This document shows, piece by piece, positions 31,515 to 41,525 of a stretch of DNA of 64,000 nt. Location of the stretch: assembly GCA_032718475.1 (NCBI GenBank), contig JAUCBJ010000200.1, forward strand, positions 1 through 64,000. Direction: 5' to 3'. The translations under genes and the position numbers were made by a program. The DNA is from Nemertoderma westbladi. Lineage: Eukaryota; Xenacoelomorpha; Nemertodermatida; Nemertodermatidae. The first letter of the stretch is position 1, and each line of letters begins with the position of its first letter. The notes below the pieces were generated by a model, which saw only the letters and a program-made list of their open reading frames with translations, was not told the DNA's origin and made no database searches.

Positions 31515-31925
31515 CGGTCACTTTACCAAATCAGGCAAAGGAGCAGGTTACAGATTTTCAAACCACGCGGGATTTTCTAACCAAAACAACCGGTCAGCCG
31601 GTAGGCCTACCAGTACCGTATTTAAATGGTAGGCTACACAGTAGGCCTACAGCAGTACCGGTGCCGGTTCCGGTACTAAAATACAGAAATGCCTGCTTTA
31701 TACCTACATCTGTACATACAATACAGCAAAATAGTGCTATATATACTAATACCGGTACTGATAGCCTGAGAGAACAGCAGTAGAGAAACCGGTAGCATGG
31801 AACCTAACATTAGATTTTTGGAGGACATAAAAAAAATAAAAAAAAATGACAAAAAAAGGATTTAAACGGACAATAAAAATTATTGCGTATAATTGTACTG
31901 GCGGAAAGGGTGGCAGATTAGTTCT
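31515..31925. mobile_element. Inverted-repeat element A, right part
   Basis: It resumes the 68-bp minisatellite unit cut by E1, then a stretch rich in ACCGGT/AGGCCT, then the inverted counterpart (about 31810-31925) of the left end at 17780-17950. The region also overlaps the left arm of element B. Confidence 0.45.
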
Positions 31926-32081
31926 GGCACCTATATTTTAGCGGTAAATTCAAATCTGTTTTAACATTGAATACATGAATAGAGTAAGACTTAAAATGTA
32001 ATTCATTGAATCAGAATAAATTATTTCTTACCGGTTTAACTCACTCATCCGTTATTGTTGTTGTTTTATCTATTCTGGGAC
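31886..32081. mobile_element. Inverted-repeat element B, left arm
   Basis: 'GCGGTAAATTCAAATCTGTT' through 'AACTCACTCATCCGTT.TTGTT' is repeated in inverted orientation at 49360-49480. The arm ends 'TATTCTGGGAC', where E2 is inserted. The interrupted sequence resumes at 48023-48028 with 'GGGACTTCGAGCAGCACG'. Confidence 0.7.
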
Positions 32082-33300
32082 TGTTCGCGCTTTCAGACCA
32101 TTGGCAGTTTAACCCGCCAAATTAAGATGTCTTCTAGATATTAAATCGCTTTTTAGCCTATGACAAGTATTTGATTCACTACACTAGTCGAAACCAATCC
32201 GTGCGCGACCATTCACCCGCTGGATATTCCCGGGAGATTGGGTTCGACGGTTTAATTTTGTTGCTATGTAAGCCTAATGTATTATTCGACTGACAGTATT
32301 ATATAATCTCTGACAATATTATTCACCTTCGGTAATATTAACAGTTCCTTTAGGACGTGGCGCTTTATCTATAAACAGAGTTATGACTTAAACTACTCAC
32401 AACGATATGGCTTAATTATAATTCACATATATGGCGCATTCTTTAGGAATTGCTTCTTTAACAGACTCACTCATACACAATGCTGCACAATACTGCACAC
32501 TAATCTGCCAATCTTCACTGATTTTAGTCACATATAAAAGGAACACAGGCTGACTCATGTAGGGTCTATCAAATAACATTGGATTCACTTCAAACCACTT
32601 TAACATAAGTCACAATCGTTATTGGTAACCTTTCTCTCTTACCTTCGGTATATCAAGAATATTGGGTTTCGGGGTTGTTTATCGTTATTCCAAATATAAT
32701 AATTCATCAACCATATTATGAAGAACTGACAGTAAATAGCAGTATAAAACAACAACTGAACACTGATTGTTATGAGTTTGCAATGTTTCAGCAGTCAGTA
32801 TGTATGATCAGTTAGCAGTGATTCCATGAGTTTTATCGGTACGTCAGTTAAAGGATATATGCCCTTTATAATTAAACCTACTAGTGTAAGACTAAAAACT
32901 GAAACACGGAGGTGCCAAAGCCGGTTCTTAGGCTCTGGGCAAAAACATAACACTGAACTACTGAGTTTCTGTATATACCTCCAACACAAAGACAACAAAC
33001 GCTCTGATTGGTCAACCTGAACAACGAGAGAACAGAGAAACAAAGAAACGTCGACGTGGCAATATCAGCTGCTAGCTGTCGTCATGGTAGCGACACTGTT
33101 TTCAAGAGTATCGAGCTTTTACGTCACTGAATTACGGATTATGTCCTCTAAAGTACAAATACAGAAGAAATAGCTCTTATGTCCGCTAAAACACCAGTAC
33201 AGCAAGGACACGGCCTTTTTATGCCTGGTAAACCAACTACAGAGTACTTTACGGGAAAAATAAGGAAAAATAACCGGACAATTCAGTAAAAGCTTTTACA
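32082..33300 (-). repeat. 3' LTR of E2
   Basis: Minus-strand start TGTAAAAGCTTTTACTGAAT at 33300 and end GCGAACA at 32082. The U3 is unrelated to that of E1 except for the first 13 bases. It contains a 64-codon ORF (32412-32606) like the one in E1. Confidence 0.9.
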
Positions 33301-33379
33301 CCGCTCCCAGAAAATGGGATTTTCAGTCTATAAAATATAAAAATCACAGTTTCTAAAACATAAAGATACTCTAAACAGT

Positions 33380-34711
33380 TAGTCTTTCTTACGCAGACGG
33401 CGTTTACGCAGTTTTTTGAGGCTAGCAAGAGTCTTTTTCTCTTTGGGGGGAGCCACTTTACTAGGAGGGCCATAACTCCTGGGTGAAGGGTGCAATATGA
33501 TTGCATCAGAAGGTGTAGGATTGTGGTCGGGGTATCCGCCGTTTCGATATGCTTCTCCTCGAGCTGATTTTCCTCCGCTCGTAGCTGGATACGTTCATCC
33601 AAAAACTCTCGCAGAGAATGGGGTTGTCTAAGTGCGATATCTTCTTAGAGATTCTGGATTTCACAATCGAACTGAGATAAAGACAATTCGTTTATCGATT
33701 GGACTTACTGTTATAACTTACGTTTATCTGAACAAACGCAGGTTTCTTTTTTGATCTTTATAGAATAGCGTTTAACTCGTTTCGTACAACGCTCTCCTTC
33801 ACTTTGATGAAGGGTTGTATCGCGTTAAACGGGACGACCATACGGTTGGATAATGATATTAGGTGTCTGCGTCATAATCCAGCTAGGTAAGATGGGCGGC
33901 TAGCTAGAAATCACTGTCGGAGTGTTACCGATTAATTGTTAGGGTAGCACTAGATCTTTGAACAGTGAATACAGTCCGCGAGGATCCGCGACACCACCAG
34001 GATCGCAGGTCTGAGGTCCAACTAAGGAATGAGGAGGTTTGACCGAGTATTCCGGGACTCTGATCGTAGGTTTACTCTAGGATCGTTAGAGCCGAGTGAG
34101 CATAGGTGATACGTCAAACAAGTTTCGCTCGAAACTCCAGTAAATATAACGAACACAACTGTATTTAACACAACGTTTCCGTGGATGTTTATGTCTTTCC
34201 GTTTATTGGCTGGGTCTAGGGCATTTACCGTAATAATACCCAAGACGCACGTCTGGTAGGGGAAACGCGGATGATATTTATTTGTAGTTACAATGATTCT
34301 ATCAAGAATTCCAAATATATGTTGGAGTTACCGCGTTTATTTGTTTCTTTAATGTCTTTTCTTTCGAGCCGATTTCGAATAGAATTTTCGCATTCGAATT
34401 TCAGTTTATGGTTCAGACTCCGCTGGGCAGGATATATAGTCGACATAGTCCGTATTGTGTAAATCGATAGAATGGTCAATGGTTAAGAAGTCCATATACA
34501 TACCATTACAATGCGTGTAGCGAGCAGCGAATTTTCTATAGTCCAACTCTCGCGAGAGCTGCACTTGGGACATTGTCGGTTCGATATAACGACCATCGTC
34601 CTCCGCAGCAGTTAGACTAACGTCACCGCGTATTAAGCTATCAACAAACGCTTGCAAAAGTAGAGTATATCGCTCCCCGATACCAAGACCATCTTCTATC
34701 AACTCCGTCAT
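33380..34711 (-). pseudogene. Decayed E2 ORF3
   Basis: It starts at an ATG at 34711 ('MTELIEDGLGIGERYT') and follows E1 ORF3 through several stops and frame changes: 'NSIRNRLERKDI' near 34330, and a piece near 34022-34243 homologous to the region around E1 29430. The basic tail is still readable at about 33380-33540. Divergence from E1 is clearly higher here than in gag-protease, consistent with loss of constraint. Confidence 0.7.
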
Positions 34712-36369
34712 ATCTGCTATATATGAGTTTATCCATATTATAATGAGTTTATATTTAGGCGAGCGGGCGTCGCTGCCTACCCCAATCAACCCCCGGACAG
34801 TACGAGATCCTCAGCGCCGATGTGTCGTCGCCGCCGTACTTTCGCCAACGACGTAGCCGCACAACGACAACGACAACCGGCACAAGTCACTCGACTGTCC
34901 GTCCCAAAGGCTTAGATGTACTTCAGGTATTCCTTGGAGAGTTAGGTTACTTTACGATTGCGACTGGCTACTGTAAACACACCTTAGCAGTAACATTCAC
35001 CTATAAACTCACAAATACCATACACACAACTTGTCACAAATTACACACATTCGGGCCATTTGTCCGTTAGTCAATGCCTTCCAGAATGTCACTGTATTAT
35101 TATGTATCCTTGGATACTAGTAGTGTGCTATTTATTCCCTATGCTATTCAATGGGACAAGCTTTCTATTGTTCGTTTAACTCAATTCTAATTCTAGCGTG
35201 GTTGTTGCTATGGTGACATTATGCAAAGCTAGCGGTAGAATTAGGGTGATTCCAATGCATACAGATCTGGGATGTTATTTAATAGTAATTCTTTAATAGT
35301 CAATGTCCTGTTTTTATACATGACTTTATGAATTTTATCGGCTATTGACTATGTTTGGGAGACTTTCGTACACGCATACGCATAATAATATAAATCTCCG
35401 CTCCCTTGATCTATTAATTAATGGAATTTTGGGAATGTTATAAATTGCGTAAAATGGCAATTTATTAAATTCATTAAAAGACATGAATTTAAATTTATTC
35501 CCTGAAATTTTATTATTTGATAATTAAATGGGCATATTTTGATTCTAGAACATGTCTAGGGACACAAGATCCTTAATTCTATGACAATTGTCTTTTTTAA
35601 GAATATCGGTAAATGCTACGATATCTTAATTGACTAGAATTGTTGAAGGATCTGAATTTTACAGATTTTGATTTATTAGATTTGCAAATATTAAATAATT
35701 AATATTTGAGATGGGCACCGATTTATTCCAGAACTTGTCTGGGGACGTTAACCACTGATTCTAGAATTTGTCTTTCAAGTATATCGGTGGGTGCCGCGAT
35801 ATCTTAATCGACTAGAATTACAGATGGTCAAAGGGTTTAACAGATTTATTTTGCGTTATACGCTACTGTTAAAGGGACATCACGCTACTATATGTATTAT
35901 TTAATATACGGTATGAGAGCAATATCGCACGAAGCAATGTCAGTGTGAAGAGGCAAGTCGTTTCCAAGGTCTACCCAGAGCTTGGTTTAGCCGAGACACG
36001 AGGATCTGAACTTTGCATTCCTAATACTCTGCCTACCAATAATACTTAAATATAGTAGTGGCTTTATTGTACTTTAATAAGTACGGACATTTCATCTTAC
36101 TGTAGTTACGTATTTGTAATGTAATACGGACAGTAAGGAAAGAGAAAAAGAATTATTTCTTGCCGTCGCATTAAATATAATATATATGTAATTAAGTAAT
36201 AAACGCGAATATATATTGCACTAATCTACTAAATAATCGCTAAAATAACATTCTACTGAATAAAATTAAAGAAAACGATTATAATAGAATTACATAGTAA
36301 TACATACATAAATATAAAAATAATAAAATAATATAAAATAATAGAGTCACACACCCACTCCATATGTTG
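34712..36369 (-). other. E2 spacer between gag-protease and ORF3
   Basis: Homologous to E1 27134-28779 in reverse orientation. No coding region. Confidence 0.65.
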
Positions 36370-39300
36370 TTACGTTATGGAGTCCCTAGATGTTTGAAGG
36401 ATTAGGGAGGTGGTCGTGGGAAGAGAATCTTGCCTTCCACAGTTTCCGGGGAGTCCTCCATTCCCTTCCGATAAACACAAACGACCGACTGGGTGATTGA
36501 GTCGCTGCATCCTGAATACAATTTCAGGTTTCCTCTTCGTCCTGGAATAGTGACGATAGAAACATCGCTCAAAGTATATGACGGCGTCACGAAGCCGATT
36601 CCAGGAGCTATAGTGGTCCGTCGCTCTCTGCAGGAGAGGTGAGAGTCCCTGCGAGACGTCTGATGTTCCAGAGCTCCAATCGCTCTCTCTGATCTTCATG
36701 AAGGATCCACTCGCGGAGGGGAGGCCCAGATCCACGGCGTCGTCCCTGGCAACATGTAATACCGACAGATCTATCCCGGGTTCAAATAACTCCGATCCAC
36801 ACGTCCGGGTTTCAGGTTCGACTTTCTCCGCTCCCTTGGCTGGTATAATCTCAGTCGGAGTAAGATGGGGAGGCCATTCATTCTCCTTACTCAGGAAGTC
36901 GGGTTCACCTAATCGGTCTGTAGTATCTGTCAGTTCTTGAGGAGTTGTTCCTCTGGAAGCGATGTCCGTTGGATTAAACTTCTTGGGGCAATATCTCCAT
37001 TGATCTACATTGGAGCTAAGGTTGTCATTATCTGAGGAGTGTGGTGTTCCCTCAGTTGGGTCGTCTCCCTCACTAGTATCATCTTCCCATTCACTCACCT
37101 GGCAGACGCGATCTTGAAGCAGTCTTTCCCTGAGCGTTCTACGGGAAGGTCCAGTAAGGTACCAACCTACTCTAGTTCTTACCGCATAGGTCTGTAGGGG
37201 CTGCGGTTGAGCAGGCCGTTTCTCTAATGTCTCCAGCGCCTCATGCGCGTTTTGGCCGATGAGTATTTGCACTCCAGGGTAATCAGTCTGGAATCGAGGT
37301 ATGTTAAGATGTTGGATGCTCTCATCCTCGTCCCAATTATAAAGGTCTGCTTGAGTAGTAGCGAAGTTCTTTATAGTCACCATTTTCACTGACCTGATGC
37401 TATGTTCTCCTAGTTCGTCCTGGGGGGTGGACAACTCACATATATAATAGTCGGCAGCTACAGTAGAATTCCAAACCTGCATGATCCCTGACAGGTTTAG
37501 CTTGGTTCGGAACTTGGGTTGTCCAGCAAAGATGACTTCGGCTAGTTCCCTATCGATGAATGTTCCTGTGCTACCGGAGTCCAGGAGGGCGTTCACTATA
37601 TAGCTCTTCTGAGGTCCGTGGACTCGTAACTGGACTACAGGAAATTCTCGGATTCCTATATTGGAAGTTGGCGCTTTCCAAGATGGTTGTTGATCGGAAG
37701 TAGTTAAGGTAAGGTCGCTGTCTGTGTCTTTCTCATACACGAGTGCTCGATACACTGCGGTGGTGTTTATTAGGTAACAGGATTCGTTTTGGTCGGAGAA
37801 CTCGTCCGTATAGAATCCTTCCATCTCAGATTGATCAGTGTCGTTCACATCACTGAATTGGACATGTAACTCGGAATCACTTACCTGACTCGGGCTGTTT
37901 CGTTCGAATTCCGTGTGCAACAAGATATGATGATTTGCGCCGCACTTTGCACACCTTGCGTCGGAGTTACAGGTTCGCCGTTGGTGTCCTCGTCTGAGGC
38001 AATTATAACACAACCGCTTATCCCACATGACTTCACGTCTATCCTCGAGTGATTTCCTCAGGAATTTATCACACGCATTTAAACGGTGGGGCCCGTCGCA
38101 CAGCACACATTTCGGCTTGATGTTACTTACTTTAACCTGTGCTATGTGGTGCACACTTGTTCTTTCCTCGGGCTTTCTCACCTGAATTCCTTTAGGAGAC
38201 GTAGGAGGGGTTTTTTGTACCGGTTCCCTTCTGTCATTGGGTCGAGACTTGGATTTACTTACCTGTTCTTTAGGCATTTTATTGACATAATAAGGCCGGT
38301 CAGTGTCTTTCCCGCTGTCCTCTCCTTGAGAGGTTTGGCTTTCACCGTCGTCGGTATAACATACTGGTGTTACCCTTCTCCTAGAAACGGGTTTCTCACT
38401 TACCTTGTTTTCCAATGTCTTCTCTCTGGACTGCCTTAGGAGCTGTAATTTCACTTCTCTATCTAAGAATGACATGAGATCAGTCATGGTAGGGTCTCGT
38501 CGTTGTTGTTCCATCATATATAACACCTTCTTATCCCAGCGTGTACCTACTCCACCCTTGGGCAAAGCAGATGCTAAGGCTCTTACAACCATAGAATTCT
38601 GGTATTCATGAGACTTACCTAGCCAATCTAATTGTCTACAGATCTCCTGAATCTCATCGGAAAACTCTATAATCCCGCTGCTAAGAAACTTTCGGGGCGC
38701 CATTAATTTTGCATACAAATACCCAGCTATGTCATTCCTATTACCATACCTGATGTTTAGTGTATCCCAAACTTGTCTTAATCCATTTGGATGTCCAATA
38801 AATTTTAACGCCATTGACTTGGGAGGTCCTTCCAAACATTCGATGAGGAATCTAAGTTTCTCTCCGTTAGATAGTACAGAGTTCTGTATGTTATCTTTGT
38901 AATATTCATTAAAAGGTAACCATTTCATCTCATCTCCATTGAACTTGACAATCTCTCCCACCTTCACCGCTTGCCGGGCTTCGGTTCTAGCCATTTGACG
39001 CGTAAAACTTTCTTGGGCCATCGTGTTATTTAATATCGAGTTATCGGTATATAAATTTCTCGGATTATGATCAGGTCTATAGGGAATGTCATTATCAACA
39101 GGTCTATAATTACCCTTAATAGGGTTCACTATAGGAGTTTCTACTTCGCTAGCAGTATAGATGCGTGTAGGCTCCACACCTTGCGCATGAGATACTTCAG
39201 ACCTAACAGGTTGACACATTATTACAGGGGGTGGTGGTATACCCTTTTGTAAATTTACTAATTTATCGCGTTCTAGCGCGATATTTTGCTGCACTTCTTG

Positions 39301-40596
39301 CAACTCTAGCCTACTTTCCCTTACTGTGCCCTTTAACTGTTGAACAGTCCCTTCTAACTCTCGGACCTGTTGAGAGGAGCGTGCTTGATTCTCCTCCATC
39401 TTTCCGAGGAGAATGTCCATCCCCCGCCGTCTCTCGTCCACCCAATCAACCGCCGAAACGGGATCCGCCAACGTCGTAGCGGGCAGACGAGGGACAACGG
39501 GCGACAAATCAGTAATATTTCGCTCGGGGTCCAGGACCTGAACTGTCTCCTGGGCAGTTCTACTGGGCACAGGTAGCTTAGTGCTATGCAGAGGGAATTT
39601 AGAGGTAGCTTCAGGGAGCACAGGTGTGTCTATCACCGAAGGGGTGATTTCAAAAACAGGCCTAATTATTTCAGGCTCATCTACTATAGTAGGGAGTCTT
39701 TCTATTTTAATTATTTGGTCTGTGGGTTCTGTGCTGCCTAAGTTGGTGTTATTTAGTTGCCTTCTAACAGCTGGAGGCAAATCAGGCAATTTATGACGGT
39801 GGAATGTTCTTTTACGTCTACTTAGACGAGATCTATTTCTCTTACCTTCAGTATCGGTGGTATCGCCTTCTTCAGATGATGTATATCCCTGTCTTTTGGG
39901 AGTAGATCTATTCATCATCTGCATATTACTAGCTGTTAACTGTTTACTGAAGTCGTCTTGCTTCTCTTGAAGATTTTCCAACTCCAGTTGGGCGATCTCT
40001 TCAGCCGCTCTCCGTTCTGCTTCCGCCACCGCTGCCGCTTTTGCCTCTGCCGCTGCCGCTTTTGCCTCTGCCTTTGCTTCTGCTGCTGCCGCTGTTGCCT
40101 TTGCCTCTGCTTCTGCTGCTGCCGCTTTTGCCTTTGCCTCTGCTTCTGCTGCTGCCGCTTTTGCCTTTGCCTCTGCTTCTGCTGCTGCCGCTTTTGCCTT
40201 TGCCTCTGCTTCTGCTGCTGCCGCTTTTGCCTCTGCCGCTGCTTCTGCCAAGGTCGCTTTTCTTTCTGCCTCTGCCACTGCTGCTATCTTTCTGTCTTCT
40301 ATACGTTTTTTCCTTACTTGTTCTTCTTGTTCTCTAGCGATGCGGAGTTGTTCATCGAATTTAGCCTGATTCGCAGCCCTCATTTCCACATCGATGGCAT
40401 CCAACACAAGCTTGGTTCCTTCACTATTAGGGCTAAGTCCCTCTAACCTTCTCCTCAACTCGTCATCACCTAAAAAACGCTGATAGTCTGATAGATAGAT
40501 GTCAATGGCATCTCTCTTATGTGGTTTCTCTGCTGTCACTTCGCTCTCGGTTGTATCTAGTAGACTGTCTGACAGGTTCTGCTTTGCGTCAGACAT
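36370..40596 (-). CDS. E2 Gag-protease polyprotein with N-terminal and RT/integrase deletions
   Basis: Uninterrupted 1408-codon ORF, ATG at 40596 ('MSDAKQNLSDSLLDTT'). Compared with E1, about 295 residues after position 15 are deleted in frame. The coiled-coil Ala/Glu/Lys repeat is present with a different unit number. Then come Gag ('KFNGDEMKWLPFNEYY'), the zinc motifs ('CYNCLRRGHQRRTC'), the protease ('LLDSGSTGTFID'), the jump to 'QWRYCPKKFNPTDIASRG' without RT/RNase H, and 'YSSWNRLRDAVIYFERCF' without integrase. It may still make Gag particles and protease; replication would need RT and integrase from another element. Confidence 0.9.
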   Translation of the reverse strand: MSDAKQNLSDSLLDTTESEVTAEKPHKRDAIDIYLSDYQRFLGDDELRRRLEGLSPNSEGTKLVLDAIDVEMRAANQAKFDEQLRIAREQEEQVRKKRIEDRKIAAVAEAERKATLAEAAAEAKAAAAEAEAKAKAAAAEAEAKAKAAAAEAEAKAKAAAAEAEAKATAAAAEAKAEAKAAAAEAKAAAVAEAERRAAEEIAQLELENLQEKQDDFSKQLTASNMQMMNRSTPKRQGYTSSEEGDTTDTEGKRNRSRLSRRKRTFHRHKLPDLPPAVRRQLNNTNLGSTEPTDQIIKIERLPTIVDEPEIIRPVFEITPSVIDTPVLPEATSKFPLHSTKLPVPSRTAQETVQVLDPERNITDLSPVVPRLPATTLADPVSAVDWVDERRRGMDILLGKMEENQARSSQQVRELEGTVQQLKGTVRESRLELQEVQQNIALERDKLVNLQKGIPPPPVIMCQPVRSEVSHAQGVEPTRIYTASEVETPIVNPIKGNYRPVDNDIPYRPDHNPRNLYTDNSILNNTMAQESFTRQMARTEARQAVKVGEIVKFNGDEMKWLPFNEYYKDNIQNSVLSNGEKLRFLIECLEGPPKSMALKFIGHPNGLRQVWDTLNIRYGNRNDIAGYLYAKLMAPRKFLSSGIIEFSDEIQEICRQLDWLGKSHEYQNSMVVRALASALPKGGVGTRWDKKVLYMMEQQRRDPTMTDLMSFLDREVKLQLLRQSREKTLENKVSEKPVSRRRVTPVCYTDDGESQTSQGEDSGKDTDRPYYVNKMPKEQVSKSKSRPNDRREPVQKTPPTSPKGIQVRKPEERTSVHHIAQVKVSNIKPKCVLCDGPHRLNACDKFLRKSLEDRREVMWDKRLCYNCLRRGHQRRTCNSDARCAKCGANHHILLHTEFERNSPSQVSDSELHVQFSDVNDTDQSEMEGFYTDEFSDQNESCYLINTTAVYRALVYEKDTDSDLTLTTSDQQPSWKAPTSNIGIREFPVVQLRVHGPQKSYIVNALLDSGSTGTFIDRELAEVIFAGQPKFRTKLNLSGIMQVWNSTVAADYYICELSTPQDELGEHSIRSVKMVTIKNFATTQADLYNWDEDESIQHLNIPRFQTDYPGVQILIGQNAHEALETLEKRPAQPQPLQTYAVRTRVGWYLTGPSRRTLRERLLQDRVCQVSEWEDDTSEGDDPTEGTPHSSDNDNLSSNVDQWRYCPKKFNPTDIASRGTTPQELTDTTDRLGEPDFLSKENEWPPHLTPTEIIPAKGAEKVEPETRTCGSELFEPGIDLSVLHVARDDAVDLGLPSASGSFMKIRESDWSSGTSDVSQGLSPLLQRATDHYSSWNRLRDAVIYFERCFYRHYSRTKRKPEIVFRMQRLNHPVGRLCLSEGNGGLPGNCGRQDSLPTTTSLILQTSRDSIT

Positions 40597-40699
40597 GCTT
40601 ATGTGTACAGTTGAATGTCTACTGCTGTATTACAGTCTGAGCAAGTCTAGTAACTCAGTATTAACTGATAGCCTAGTAATTAATTACCGGTACTGCTAC

Positions 40700-41110
40700 T
40701 CAGTGTAGCGTGATATATAATATATTAGAATACCGGTATGCTTATAGTATATATAAGTATTATTACAGACTAGGTTTATCTCAGAATACCGGTATAATTT
40801 TAGCACAAATATATATAAATATATAACAGGCCTATCGGAATACCGGTATACAGCTCACAGTTTGTAGCATATATAATTCTGGACTAGAATTAATTACAAG
40901 TACCGGTATAATTTCAGCCTAAATTTATAGAAATAAAGATAATAGGCCTATCGTAAATACCGGTATGCAGTTTACACTTATAGTGTATATATATAAGTAT
41001 AATTACAAACTAGAATTAATTACAGAATACCGGTATGATTTCAACCTAAAATTTATAGAAATAAATATAATAAGCCTACTGTAAATACCGGTATATCAAT
41101 TATTTTAAAT
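40700..41110 (-). repeat. E2 leader repeats rich in ACCGGT and AGGCCT
   Basis: The minus-strand counterpart of E1 21780-22090. About three to four imperfect units with 'TACCGGTAT' and 'ATAGGCCTA'. Confidence 0.65.
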
Positions 41111-41525
41111 AACTGAATTTCTGAATTTCAAGGGTTACTTGTTACTTTACTTACTTTATTACCGTTATTTGAACAGTAGTCCAACTGATATTGAGACCTA
41201 ATGGTTTTATGGTAGGCCTACTATTTATAAATCGTTAGATTTGATTTATAATATATATATACCCGTTTTAATGGGCTTTGTCAATATTTGAAATAAATGT
41301 TATTATTTCTGGGGAGTAATCACTACACAAAGCGGTACGCTTTCAGTGAAGTGTTACTTATAGGACACTAAAACAAATAATTCTAATTTATATATATTTC
41401 AATACACCCCGGGCGGGGTAAATATGCGGTAAAATTAATTATAAAAACACACAGTAAAAGGTCGTTCACTTGTAAAATAAATATTAAGTATAAAATATTA
41501 TTATTATTATTTAACTGGAAGATGA

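Noticed and set aside
39958-40446. Cys/Leu/Pro-rich ORFs opposite gag (also 23212-23573)
   Set aside because: Antisense shadows of the Ala/Glu/Lys repeat in Gag.
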